Assembly (NCBI GenBank): GCA_965216135.1
Contig: CBDCFL010000023.1
Coordinates: forward strand, 248,001 to 312,000
DNA length: 64,000 nt
Reading direction: 5' to 3'
Source: CBDCFL01 sp965216135
GTDB lineage: Bacteria; Pseudomonadota; Alphaproteobacteria; Rhodobacterales; Rhodobacteraceae
Position 1 is the stretch's first letter, and every line of letters begins with the position of its first letter. The translations under genes were made by a program, and so were the position numbers. Below the pieces are notes generated by a model. That model was not told where the DNA came from. It saw only the letters and a list, made by a program, of their open reading frames with translations, and made no database searches. Below are positions 46,809 through 54,866 of this stretch, piece after piece.

Positions 46809-47369
46809 GTGGCCGCGATAGTGTCCAAAAAATCCGAGTTTAGACCCGATGTTCGGACCCGCCCCCCAATTCTTTGTTTGGGACCGAACAAGACCGGCAC
46901 AAAATCGCTTCATGTGTTGTTCAGCCGAAGCGGAATAAGATCAGTGTCTATGGGCGGGCCAAGACGTTCGAAAAATCTTGCCAAATGCTTTCTTCGCAAT
47001 TCCTCTGCGGCCCGCCCGATACTGGAGGGTTTTGAAGAGTCCGAAGCCTTTTCAGACATTAGTTGGCTGGACAGTCGAGTTCATATTGACGTCTCCGCAT
47101 TCGTTCCGCAAATAGTCGCCCAATATCCCGCGTCCGCTCGAAGAATGGTTGAATTCCAGAAAGCACCATTTTTGGGGGGGGCTTTTCTGCGGCATTTCTC
47201 AAAGTGCTACAACGTCTCAGTGAAAGAAACTTTGGAAATATGGCGCAGGTACTATCGCCAACATAGGGAATCCGTTTTTCGCGCGGTTGAGGCTGCTGGT
47301 GGCAATTTATTGCATTTCACGTTGGGTCAAGATGATCCGTCCGCGATAAAGGAATTTTTTGGAACCTGA
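46809..47369 (+). CDS. sulfotransferase-like protein, probably internally deleted
   Basis: 186 residues starting at a GTG that abuts the sdhA stop (GTG at 46821 is an alternative). The N-terminal ILCLGPNKTGTKSLHVLF is the PAPS 5'-phosphosulfate loop of Sulfotransfer-family proteins. The expected 3'-phosphate motif after QIVAQYPASAR is missing, and the C-terminus ends early (DDPSAIKEFFGT). The codon use is clearly more AT-rich than sdhA, suggesting transfer. It is likely a degraded or divergent member; activity is doubtful. Confidence 0.6.
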   Translation: MAAIVSKKSEFRPDVRTRPPILCLGPNKTGTKSLHVLFSRSGIRSVSMGGPRRSKNLAKCFLRNSSAARPILEGFEESEAFSDISWLDSRVHIDVSAFVPQIVAQYPASARRMVEFQKAPFLGGAFLRHFSKCYNVSVKETLEIWRRYYRQHRESVFRAVEAAGGNLLHFTLGQDDPSAIKEFFGT

Positions 47370-47519
47370 TTATCGGATCGATTTGAATTTCTGGGGGTTG
47401 CACAATGTGAGGCGATCATACTTTCCAATGCGGGCGCACTATCAAAGGCTCAAGGCCAAAGTGATATGGTGACAATTGCAACTCAAATTCCGTTTTTGCA
47501 CCATTTTCGTTGCCTGATG

Positions 47520-47606
47520 GTACTGGGTCTGACGAACGGCCAGACCGTGGCCTTAGCCGGGTTGGCGAAGAGCCATGAGGGACTGACTTCGGTGCGGGTT
47601 TATTGA
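47520..47606 (+). pseudogene. DUF3052-like fragment joined to a copy of the sdhA 3' end
   Basis: The frame reads VLGLTNGQTVALAGLAKSHE and GLTS, closely related to LGLKDGQAVAFAGLPKSQTA in the intact DUF3052 gene 450 bp downstream. It then ends VRVY-stop with GCGGGTTTATT, the same 11 bp as the end of sdhA. Its TGA overlaps the ATG of the lipoprotein gene. This is a recombination scar rather than a gene. The stretch 47370-47519 holds nothing recognisable. Confidence 0.6.
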
Positions 47607-47929
47607 TGAAAAGCCTGATCGCCATAAGCCTCTTGGCGCTGGCCCTTGCCGCCTGCGACATCGCCAATGTCCTCGTCGAACAGCCCACCCGCGATGTCGC
47701 CAAAGGCGTGGTCAATGGCGTGGTCCAACGGCACTTTCCCGGCATCGACGCCGCGCCGTACACCGATTGCATCATCGAAAACGCAACTGTCGGCGAATTG
47801 TTTGACCTGGCCCGAAGCGCGGTTGGTGGCGTTGGCGAGGCTGCGGCGGCGACGGTTCTGACCATCGCCCAACGCCCGGCAACATCACTATGCATCGCCC
47901 AAAGCGCGCTATTGGCGGTATTGGGTTAG
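47606..47929 (+). CDS. small lipoprotein
   Basis: 107 residues from the ATG at 47606. A lipoprotein signal peptide (MKSLIAISLLALALAAC) has a clear lipobox LAAC. The rest (VLVEQPTRDVAKGVVNGVVQR, then DCIIENATVGELFDLA) contains two cysteines and small amphipathic helices. It is probably anchored in the outer or inner membrane facing the periplasm. The family is common next to sdh in Rhodobacterales but has no known function. The DUF3052 gene follows 8 bp later. Confidence 0.82.
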   Translation: MKSLIAISLLALALAACDIANVLVEQPTRDVAKGVVNGVVQRHFPGIDAAPYTDCIIENATVGELFDLARSAVGGVGEAAAATVLTIAQRPATSLCIAQSALLAVLG

Positions 47930-47937
47930 GCGGCGGT

Positions 47938-48396
47938 ATGGCGCAGGCAGGATATTCCGGCACGCCGTTGCCGAAGAAGCTGGGGCTCAAGGACGGCCAG
48001 GCGGTGGCGTTTGCGGGGTTGCCGAAGAGCCAAACGGCGCTGTTGTCAGCCCGCGCATTCGTATCGGTCGAACAAGTTGATGACTGGGCCGCGCTGACGG
48101 GCAATCAACTGGATTACATCCACCTGTTCACAGACAGCGCCGCGACCATCGACGCCGCCACCCCGGCCCTGCGCGGCCGGATAAGACCCGACGGAATGAT
48201 TTGGATGTCGTGGCCCAAGAAAGCGTCGAAAGTGCCCACCGACGTGACCGAAGATGTGATCCGCGACCTCGCCCTAGCCGATGTTTTGGTTGACGTAAAG
48301 GTTTGCGCGGTGGATGAAATCTGGTCCGGGCTGAAACTGGTGATCCGCAAGAAACACCGCGCCGGCCATGCAGCATTGCATGGGGCGCAGCCATGA
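47938..48396 (+). CDS. DUF3052-family protein
   Basis: 152 residues from the ATG at 47938 (MAQAGYSGTPLPKKLGLKDG); the frame is open further upstream but overlaps the lipoprotein gene. The family pattern is KLGLKDGQAVAFAGLPKS, DYIHLFTDSA, GMIWMSWPKKASKVPTDV and VCAVDEIWSGLKLVIRK. Function unknown; cytoplasmic by absence of a signal. Its stop overlaps the ATG of the sulfotransferase gene (ATGA), so they are coupled. Confidence 0.9.
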   Translation: MAQAGYSGTPLPKKLGLKDGQAVAFAGLPKSQTALLSARAFVSVEQVDDWAALTGNQLDYIHLFTDSAATIDAATPALRGRIRPDGMIWMSWPKKASKVPTDVTEDVIRDLALADVLVDVKVCAVDEIWSGLKLVIRKKHRAGHAALHGAQP

Positions 48397-49199
48397 CAAG
48401 ATCACAGCCGCGAATTCTGTGTGTGGCAACCCACCACAAGACCGGCACGTCATGGATGCAAAGCGTTTTTCTGACGCTGGCGCGCGAACTGAAAATACCG
48501 ATCCGGCGCATTCCTGTCCTGCGTCAGTGGAAGGACTTGCCAGAGCAGGGGCGCGTGATGGTGGTCAACTGGCGCTCGAATTTTGCGCCGGGATTGTTGG
48601 CCAAAGATGACGCCCGGTTTTTTCACATCATTCGCGATCCGCGCGATGTCCTTTTGTCCGGCACCCGCTACCACGAAACAACCGACGGCAAGAACGAAAA
48701 GTTTCTTTATCGCCCGCAGCCAGAGCTTGGCGGCAAATCTTATCAGGAACATTTGCGCTCACTCGGCAGTTTTGAAGAAAAACTTGAGTTCGAAATGCAA
48801 GGCAAACATTTGCAAACGATGAATAAAATGGTCGGATGGGATTATGCAAATCCGCGATCTTTTGAGACGCGCTATGAAGACTTGATCCAGGATGCCAAGG
48901 CGGAAATATTTTCTGAAGCGCTGCGGTTTCTTGGATTTTCCGACCCCGAGGTCCAAGCCGGAACGCGCATATTCATTGAAAATTCGCTTTTTGGCGCCAA
49001 GGGCAATGAAATCCGGAAAAGAGATCACGTGGTTTCGGGCAGGCCGGCGCAGTGGATGTCCGGCCTGCCGCGCTCGGTCGCGAAAAAATATCTCGAACGC
49101 CACGGTGATGATCTGATCACTCTTGGCTACGAAACCGACAAGAATTGGCTGGATCGATTGACCGAGCCGACGCAAGCGCTTGAAGTTGCGGGCAAATAA
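48393..49199 (+). CDS. sulfotransferase domain protein
   Basis: 268 residues. The PAPS-binding loop is THHKTGTSWMQSVFL and the 3'-phosphate motif FFHIIRDPRDVLLSGTRYH; RKRDHVVSGRPAQWM near the C-terminus is the third conserved block of the Sulfotransfer_1 family. It transfers a sulfuryl group to an unknown small molecule or glycan. Translationally coupled to the DUF3052 gene and 15 bp before sdhB, so it is probably expressed with complex II genes. Confidence 0.88.
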   Translation: MTRSQPRILCVATHHKTGTSWMQSVFLTLARELKIPIRRIPVLRQWKDLPEQGRVMVVNWRSNFAPGLLAKDDARFFHIIRDPRDVLLSGTRYHETTDGKNEKFLYRPQPELGGKSYQEHLRSLGSFEEKLEFEMQGKHLQTMNKMVGWDYANPRSFETRYEDLIQDAKAEIFSEALRFLGFSDPEVQAGTRIFIENSLFGAKGNEIRKRDHVVSGRPAQWMSGLPRSVAKKYLERHGDDLITLGYETDKNWLDRLTEPTQALEVAGK

Positions 49200-49214
49200 T
49201 ACGAAGGTTCTGAT

Positions 49215-49994
49215 ATGGTTGAATTCAGGCTCCCCAAAAACTCTCGCATCAAGGCGGGCAAGACCTGGCCCAAGCCGGCAGGTGCGACAAATCTGCGCAA
49301 GTTTTCGATCTACCGCTGGGATCCCGACGATGCCGATAACCCCCGCGTCGACCACTACTTTGTCGATATGGACAGTTGCGGGCCGATGGTCCTGGACGGG
49401 CTGATCAAGATCAAGAACGAGATCGACCCGACGCTGACCTTTCGCCGTTCGTGCCGCGAGGGGATTTGCGGGTCGTGCGCAATGAATATCGACGGGATCA
49501 ACACGCTGGCCTGCACCTATGGGATGGAGGAGATCAAAGGCGATGTGAAAATCTACCCGCTGCCGCATATGCCGGTGGTCAAGGATCTGATCCCCGATCT
49601 GACCCATTTCTATGCCCAGCACGCCTCGATCATGCCCTGGCTGGAAACTAAGACCAACCGCCCGGCGCAGGAATGGAAACAGTCGATTGACGACCGCCGC
49701 AAGCTCGACGGGTTGTATGAATGCGTGATGTGCGCCTGCTGTTCGACATCCTGCCCGTCTTATTGGTGGAATTCCGACAAATACCTCGGCCCCGCCGCCT
49801 TGCTGCACGCCTATCGCTGGATCATCGATTCACGCGACGAGGCTACTGGCGCGCGCCTGGACGATTTGGAAGACCCGTTCAAGCTGTATCGCTGCCACAC
49901 GATCATGAACTGCACCAAGACTTGCCCGAAGGGGCTGAACCCGGCGAAATCGATTGTCGAGATCAAGAAGATGATGGTGGAGCGAGGGGTTTAA
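49215..49994 (+). CDS. sdhB: succinate dehydrogenase iron-sulfur subunit
   Basis: 259 residues. The 2Fe-2S cysteines are in SCREGICGSCAMNIDG, the 4Fe-4S set in CVMCACCSTSCPSYWWN and the 3Fe-4S set in CHTIMNCTKTCPKG. It carries electrons from SdhA flavin to the quinone site. Its TAA stop is the target duplicated by IS630 type A copy 3, so the coding sequence stays complete but any downstream cotranscription is cut. Confidence 0.97.
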   Translation: MVEFRLPKNSRIKAGKTWPKPAGATNLRKFSIYRWDPDDADNPRVDHYFVDMDSCGPMVLDGLIKIKNEIDPTLTFRRSCREGICGSCAMNIDGINTLACTYGMEEIKGDVKIYPLPHMPVVKDLIPDLTHFYAQHASIMPWLETKTNRPAQEWKQSIDDRRKLDGLYECVMCACCSTSCPSYWWNSDKYLGPAALLHAYRWIIDSRDEATGARLDDLEDPFKLYRCHTIMNCTKTCPKGLNPAKSIVEIKKMMVERGV

Positions 49995-51162
49995 TACCAA
50001 CGGTCATTGATCAGAACCCATGCGCCCATTTGCGCATGCCGAGGGACATGATCTTCCATGGTTGGTCGATGAGGTTGTTCCAGGCTTGGCAGCACAGCGC
50101 GACGATGTCTTCGTAGGATTTGAAGATCCGGTTCGACAACCAGTTGTCGCGCATGAATTGCCAGACATTCTCCACCGGGTTCAACTCGGGCGATCGTGGC
50201 GGCAGCGCCAGGACGGTGATGTTGTCGGGGATCGCCAGCTTGGGCGTCAAGTGCCAACCGGCCTGATCGACGATCAGCACCGCATGGGCGCCGGGATCGA
50301 CGGCGGCACTGATCTCGATGAGGTGCGCCGCCATGGCGTCGGTGTCGCACCAGGGCATGACCAGCCCGGCACCTTTCCCCTTCGCGGGACAGATCGCGCC
50401 GAAGATATAGGCCCATTCGGTGCGCCCATGGTCGCGGGGCGCCCGCGGGCGCGTGCCACGTCTGGCCCATCGGCGTGTGAGCTTATTCTTCTGGCCGATG
50501 CGGGCTTCATCTTGCCACCACAGCTCTATCTCGACGCCTTTCGGGAGCCTCGCCCGGATCTTCGCCAGTTCGGCGGGGAAGTTTTTTTTAAAAGCCTCGA
50601 CGGCCAGCTCGTTTTGCGCGTAGTGGCGCGGCCGCGCCGAGATCTTGGCGAAGCCGAGCGCCTTCAACTCGCGCCCGACCGTGGTCTCGTCGAGCGAGAT
50701 GGCGAACGTCTCCAAGAGCCACCGCGCCAGGTCCTTGCGCCGCCAGCGCACGACGCCGTCCACCGCCGGGACCGGGCCGGCCTCAACAACCTCCGCCAGT
50801 GCGCGGCGGTGATCGGCGTTGAGCTTCGAGGGTGCGCCCGGTGACTTCCCATCGACCAGCCCGTCCGGTCCGCGGGCGTTGAAGCGCAGCACCCAGTCGC
50901 GAATGATCTGCAGACCGACGCCGCCGATCCGCGACGCATCCGTCCTGCTGCCACCATCGTAGACCTCGGCCAACGCCAGCAGACGACGGCTCTGGGTCGC
51001 GTCCCTGGTCCTCTTCGCGAGGCGCCGCAGTGAGACGCTGTCAAAATCGTTCCGTAAGTCGATAGGCGCTGCCATGGCGAACCTCATTGGTTCACCACAT
51101 TGAGTCAGAGATCGGACCGCTTGGGAATCCCCAACGTGAGTCAGGCATTCCGCTCGGTGGTA
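49995..51162 (-). mobile_element. IS630-family element type A, copy 3 (1168 bp)
   Basis: Same ends as copies 1 and 2 (TACCAACGGTC ... CGGTGGTA) with TAA on both sides (49992-49994, 51163-51165). The left TAA is the sdhB stop codon. It is 3 bp longer than the other copies because of a small insertion near 50427. Confidence 0.92.
50011..51087 (-). CDS. IS630-family transposase (type A, copy 3)
   Basis: 358 residues from MRFAMAAPIDL at 51087, one residue longer than the other copies: around 50427 RDHGRTEW replaces RDQRTEW. All catalytic motifs and the A8 run are intact. The open frame upstream to 51306 is outside the element and is not part of the gene. The 51166-51436 stretch beyond the element shows no supported gene. 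Confidence 0.9.
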   Translation of the reverse strand: MRFAMAAPIDLRNDFDSVSLRRLAKRTRDATQSRRLLALAEVYDGGSRTDASRIGGVGLQIIRDWVLRFNARGPDGLVDGKSPGAPSKLNADHRRALAEVVEAGPVPAVDGVVRWRRKDLARWLLETFAISLDETTVGRELKALGFAKISARPRHYAQNELAVEAFKKNFPAELAKIRARLPKGVEIELWWQDEARIGQKNKLTRRWARRGTRPRAPRDHGRTEWAYIFGAICPAKGKGAGLVMPWCDTDAMAAHLIEISAAVDPGAHAVLIVDQAGWHLTPKLAIPDNITVLALPPRSPELNPVENVWQFMRDNWLSNRIFKSYEDIVALCCQAWNNLIDQPWKIMSLGMRKWAHGF

Positions 51163-51436
51163 TAAGTCGCCGACCCGAATGTCGGATGCGCAGGACAAAG
51201 CCCCCTGATGCATCCGCAGCGAACACCACCTCGGTGGGAAGTGTGACTTCGCTGCAATCGCGAACTTGATGTGCGCGCACTGTGGAGGCGGACTACCAAA
51301 AGTCAACTAAATCGCATTTTCCTTCTGCGCGGTTGCGGAAAGCTGATGATCAAGCCGACATGAACAACCCTTGCGGACCTCTCCTTTACAAGTTCCAATG
51401 CTGTCATCGAGGTTCTAAGCGATGAAAGGATCGGGC

Positions 51437-51808
51437 ATGGACGCCATCAGGAACATCTATCGTGACTACGCCCTGGCGTGGGAAAAGGGCGACGCGGATT
51501 TGTGGCTTTCGATCTGGGATAAGGGCGGAACACAAATGCCTCCGGGCATCCCTTCGCGCAACAAAGACGATCTGCGCGAAATCATGCCACCGCGATTTGT
51601 GCCGAACATGGTGACGTCTTTCGTTATCGAACTGGACGAGCTCAATGTGCTTGGCGACTTTGCTTTTGCGAGAGGTCACTACACTTGCGACTACACCAAA
51701 GAATATGCGCAGCCTCGGACGGACGGCAAATTCTTGTCGATCCTGAAACGCCAGAAAGATGACACTTGGAAGTTTCACATAGACTGTTTCAACTCAAATG
51801 TCTCCTGA
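51437..51808 (+). CDS. SnoaL-like / DUF4440 (NTF2 fold) protein
   Basis: 123 residues from the ATG at 51437, which has AAAGGA at 7 bp; an ATG at 51422 would add five residues. The sequence AIRNIYRDYALAWEKGDADLWLSIWDKGG and the C-terminal WKFHIDCFNSN fit the small cone-shaped NTF2-like fold. Members bind or convert small ligands; no catalytic assignment is possible. It stands alone between the IS element and a decayed gene on the other strand. Confidence 0.82.
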   Translation: MDAIRNIYRDYALAWEKGDADLWLSIWDKGGTQMPPGIPSRNKDDLREIMPPRFVPNMVTSFVIELDELNVLGDFAFARGHYTCDYTKEYAQPRTDGKFLSILKRQKDDTWKFHIDCFNSNVS

Positions 51809-51927
51809 TTGGTCGTGTCAGTAGCAAATGACCGGTGAGGGCACGCCGCCGCCAATCTTCGGTTCTCAAACGGGGGGTCTAAGTCACAGCCTGAATGTCC
51901 GCCGGACAAACCGGACCTTCCAGTGGC

Positions 51928-52594
51928 TCAGATCTCTTTGATTTTATCCGCGCGCAGAGGGCAGGACAGGTAGACGCCGAATTCCTGACCGATGTCAGCG
52001 CTGACGCGCGCATGGACAGCACCCTGACGATCCAGAAACTTTTGCTCGGTCTCTACCGGGAAAATGCCCTCGTGCCATACGCCGGCGTGGATATAAGACC
52101 TTGCGATCCGTCACACCAGAAGGCCACAACTTTGTCGGGCGTCAGATTATCACCCGCAAGCGCCACCGGGACGATAAATGGCTTTTGCTCGAGCGGAAAA
52201 AAAGTTGTCCGCCATCCGGGTGGTAGTTCATGTGCCACAACAGCACCTGATCCCGAGGAGCGGTTTGCTTTTCGGGCTGCGCCTGTTGCGGATCAGTCGA
52301 CCAGCCAAGGACGTAGTGCCCTTTGACAGCGTCATTTTCTCCATACAGCACATCGCCGCGCCAGTTGCATTTGAATGTGCCTTCGACCCAGCCGCCTTCA
52401 TCGCCGGTACCGTCATCAATTGGGCGCCAGTCCTGTTGCGGCCAACGGGTGATTTCAATCTCAAAACCTGCGGGGTCGTCCACCAGACACCCATAGCCTT
52501 TGACTGACGCCTCGGTTGCCCGGATCAGAGGAACCTCGTGCCACGGGAGCGACGGTTTTGAGCTGGCTTCGAAGATGTATTCTGGTGCGTTCAT
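51928..52594 (-). pseudogene. ureidoglycolate lyase-like protein with two frameshifts
   Basis: The ATG at 52594 is preceded by AGGAG. Frame 1 reads EVPLIRATEASVKGYGCLVD and WHMNYHPDGGQLFF, then a T7 run (T8 needed) shifts it. Frame 2 reads PLEQKPFIVPVALAGDN and VVAFWCDGSQGL, then one lost base near 52100 shifts again. Frame 3 reads YIHAGVWHEGIFPVETEQ, ending ADKIKEI at 51928. YHPDGGQ, WCDGSQG and GVWHEG are the cupin metal-site blocks of the AllA/ureidoglycolate lyase family. The intact gene would encode about 222 residues. Confidence 0.78.
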
Positions 52595-52865
52595 AACGGT
52601 CTACTCCTGTTTCGACTTCGCGGATGTCGACGACAGGATATTCATAGTCAGCCCCATGAAAAGGGTCTGGCCAAAGAACGACGACCGACTCGCGAAATTG
52701 AATCAAAAAAGGGACGCGGCCGCTTTGGTCTCTATCCAGACATTCTTTGGTCTTCCAGTGGCTTCGCCAGTCCACGTCGCACAGGCGTTGAGTGCCAGGA
52801 TTCTTACCGCTGATCGGAACAACCCGGCGTGTGCGCTGTCGAAAGGAGGCTGCTGGCCCTGGTAT

Positions 52866-52975
52866 TCGCCTGCCGCTGGATCATCGATTCACGCGACGAG
52901 GGGCGAGCGGCTGGACGATCTGGAAGACCCGTTCAAGCTGTACCGCGGCCACACCATCATGAACTGCACCAAGGC
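52866..52975 (+). pseudogene. sdhB fragment (diverged duplicate)
   Basis: About 110 bp match sdhB 49810-49920 (CGCTGGATCATCGATTCACG, then GACCCGTTCAAGCTGTA and ATCATGAACTGCACCAAG) with scattered differences and a 7-bp deletion that shifts the frame in the middle. The first 3Fe-4S cysteine is Gly here (YRGHTIMNC). It reads in frame into the barrel-like sequence downstream. The 52595-52865 stretch before it has no recognisable gene. Confidence 0.75.
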
Positions 52976-53306
52976 CTATCTCGGCACGCTCGATATGGAC
53001 GTCAATTTCAACAGCGATACGCTCAGCGGATCAGCGGGCAATTTCGTGGAATATTTTTCGCTCGTGGCAAGCCCGACGACCGGGTCGAACGCGCCCGGCA
53101 GCCTGACGATCTCCGGCAATCTGACGGGGTCAAATGAAACACTGACCTCGGGCATATCGGGCACTGCGGTGGGCAGCGTGGATGGCACCGCGCTCAACAT
53201 GAACATGACCGGCAATCTGACCGGGCTGGGTGCCGAGGGCATGATGCTGTGGTTCAACGATACGATAACATTCGGCAACGGCGGCATCGCGCTGGCGACG
53301 CAATAA
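52976..53306 (+). pseudogene. C-terminal fragment of a Gly/Ser/Thr-rich beta-barrel-like surface protein
   Basis: The reading frame YLGTLDMDVNFNSDTLSGSA, SLTISGNLTGSNETLTSGIS and MNMTGNLTGLGAEGMM ends ITFGNGGIALATQ at 53306. The alternating strand pattern and the D-x-N-x-x-S-x-x-L-S-G motif resemble transferrin-binding-protein-like lipobarrels. No start or signal peptide is present; upstream lies the sdhB fragment in the same frame. It is probably the tail of a truncated gene. Confidence 0.6.
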
Positions 53307-53373
53307 TCTGCGCGGCGTGCCCGCCTGCATAAGCGAGTAATCCCAGACATAGCGGTGTGTGGCGATCTGGTCT

Positions 53374-53955
53374 ATGACGGCCACCATGCCCAAACTCCCC
53401 TCACTGCCCGAAAACGCCCATATCTCTGACCTATTCGCCACCTTCCCGGCCTCGCGCGACACGTTGCTGGCCTTTACCGATTTCGTCATGCGCCACCCCG
53501 GAGAGCTGGACATCGGTACGCGTGAGATGATCGCGGCTTATGTTTCGGGGCTGAACGCCTGCACGTTCTGCCACGGCTCGCATCTGATCTACGCCAAGGC
53601 GTTCGGGGTGGATGGCGACACGTTGTTGGCGGCGTTGCAAGACCTTGAAGGTTCTGAATTTGATGACAAGACCAAGGCGTTGCTGGGTTATGTCACCAAG
53701 CTGAACACTTTGCCGTCGCGGATCGTGCAGGCCGACATTGACGCCGTTCTGGCGGCCGGCTGGTCGGAAAAGGCGCTCTTTGAAGCGGTGCAGATCGCCG
53801 GGCTGTTCAACATGATGAACCGGATTATCGAAGGTGCGGGCGTATCGTTTGACTATACCGGCGACACGCATGTGCATCCGGTATTCATCCTGGGCGAGCG
53901 GATTGGTGAACATTCCTACGCGGGCGGCATCATGGGCAAGCCAAAGCGCGCATAA
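53374..53955 (+). CDS. carboxymuconolactone decarboxylase/AhpD-like peroxidase-related protein
   Basis: 193 residues from the ATG at 53374 (53386 is an alternative). The helical AhpD core has the redox motif LNACTFCHGSHLIYAKAFG (C-x2-C-x3-H) with a conserved Glu upstream in TREMIAAYVSG. The C-terminal part (GDTHVHPVFILGE) is typical of the peroxidase-related subgroup. It likely reduces peroxides or acts as a thiol-disulfide partner in the cytoplasm. A MarR gene is convergent downstream. Confidence 0.9.
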   Translation: MTATMPKLPSLPENAHISDLFATFPASRDTLLAFTDFVMRHPGELDIGTREMIAAYVSGLNACTFCHGSHLIYAKAFGVDGDTLLAALQDLEGSEFDDKTKALLGYVTKLNTLPSRIVQADIDAVLAAGWSEKALFEAVQIAGLFNMMNRIIEGAGVSFDYTGDTHVHPVFILGERIGEHSYAGGIMGKPKRA

Positions 53956-53984
53956 AACCCGTACAAGCAGAGGCCGCGTTGGTT

Positions 53985-54443
53985 TTACCGGCCATCCAGG
54001 CGCGATTCCAACAAATCGGTCAGTCCGCGCAGCGTCGGCTCGTCAAACCGCTTCAGTAGATCGCCATCCACCTTGGCCAGATGCACCCGGCACGCCGACA
54101 TCAACCCGGTACCAGCATCGGTAAACGTGATCAGCGCCTGATTGCGGCGGTCTGGGTCGGTGGCGACGGCCAGATAGCCCAGCGCCACCATGTCGTGGAC
54201 CTGTTTCTGCGCTGCCTGGCGCGACACGCCGTTGCGGCGGGCGATATCTGACGCGGTATTCTCGCCGCAGATCAGTGACGCCAGAAACCCCAGTTGAGAC
54301 AGAGTTAGCCTGGTGCCGCATTCGCGTTCAAGCACCGCCAGCAACTGGGCCGACAAGCTCGCCTGAAAGGCACGCGACGCCTGCAACAGGTTGAGCGCCA
54401 GAGAGTCCGGCAATTCCGCATTGGTTGTCAATTTACTTGACAA
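53985..54443 (-). CDS. MarR-family transcriptional regulator
   Basis: 152 residues from a TTG at 54443, with AGGGA about 9 bp upstream. Winged-helix core: LTLSQLGFLASLICGE, ASDIARRNGVSRQAAQKQVHD and wing LAVATDPDRRNQALITFTDAG. It is divergent from a small membrane-protein gene; two matching palindromes lie over its own start and in the shared promoter, so it probably represses both units. Confidence 0.92.
   Translation of the reverse strand: MSSKLTTNAELPDSLALNLLQASRAFQASLSAQLLAVLERECGTRLTLSQLGFLASLICGENTASDIARRNGVSRQAAQKQVHDMVALGYLAVATDPDRRNQALITFTDAGTGLMSACRVHLAKVDGDLLKRFDEPTLRGLTDLLESRLDGR
54425..54443. promoter_or_regulatory. MarR operator 1
   Basis: TTGTCAA-TTTAC-TTGACAA, a perfect 7-bp inverted repeat with 5-bp spacer, covering the first codons of the MarR gene. 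Identical half-sites occur 37 bp away at operator 2. Confidence 0.8.
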
Positions 54444-54461
54444 GGTAGATATCCCTATTTA

Positions 54462-54480
54462 TTGTCAACTTAATTGACAA
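54462..54480. promoter_or_regulatory. MarR operator 2
   Basis: TTGTCAA-CTTAA-TTGACAA in the divergent promoter region, same half-sites and spacer as operator 1; centre-to-centre distance 37 bp. Confidence 0.8.
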
Positions 54481-54494
54481 CATAGGTGAGTCTC

Positions 54495-54857
54495 ATGCAA
54501 CTATCCAGTGTTCTTCGCGCCAATGCCGCATCCTGCCTGATCTTCGGCCTCGGCTTCGCAATATTTCCGGCCTCAATTGCCGCCTTTCTGGGCTCTGCGC
54601 CGGGTTTTCTGATCCAGATACTCGGCGTCGGGCTGGTCATCAACGCCGCCCTGTTGTGGATGGCCTCGTTACGCGGCGCGAAACGGGCCGATGTTTTGTT
54701 CTTTTCGCTCAGCGATTTCGCCTGGGTTGCGGCGACGGCTGTGCTGATCGCGCTGCAGCTCTGGGTCACCGATCCCGCCGGCATCCTGGCCGCCATCGCG
54801 GCGGCGCTGCTGGTTGGCACGCTGGGCCTGTTGCAATGGCAAAGAATGCCGACTTAA
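54495..54857 (+). CDS. small four-helix membrane protein under MarR control
   Basis: 120 residues from the ATG at 54495 (a GTG at 54486 is an alternative). Four hydrophobic helices: CLIFGLGFAIFPASIAAFLG, IQILGVGLVINAALLWMASL, FAWVAATAVLIALQLWV and ILAAIAAALLVGTLGLLQW. No family name can be given with confidence. Divergent from marR with paired operators between them, so it may be an efflux or stress-related protein (inference). It ends 9 bp before the desulfhydrase gene. Confidence 0.8.
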   Translation: MQLSSVLRANAASCLIFGLGFAIFPASIAAFLGSAPGFLIQILGVGLVINAALLWMASLRGAKRADVLFFSLSDFAWVAATAVLIALQLWVTDPAGILAAIAAALLVGTLGLLQWQRMPT

Positions 54858-54866
54858 CTGGCCGGT

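Noticed and set aside
51092..51280. Minus-strand frame running out of IS630 type A copy 3
   Set aside because: Crosses the IS boundary, starts at GTG without a ribosome site and matches nothing I recognise; may be a gene remnant but cannot be supported.
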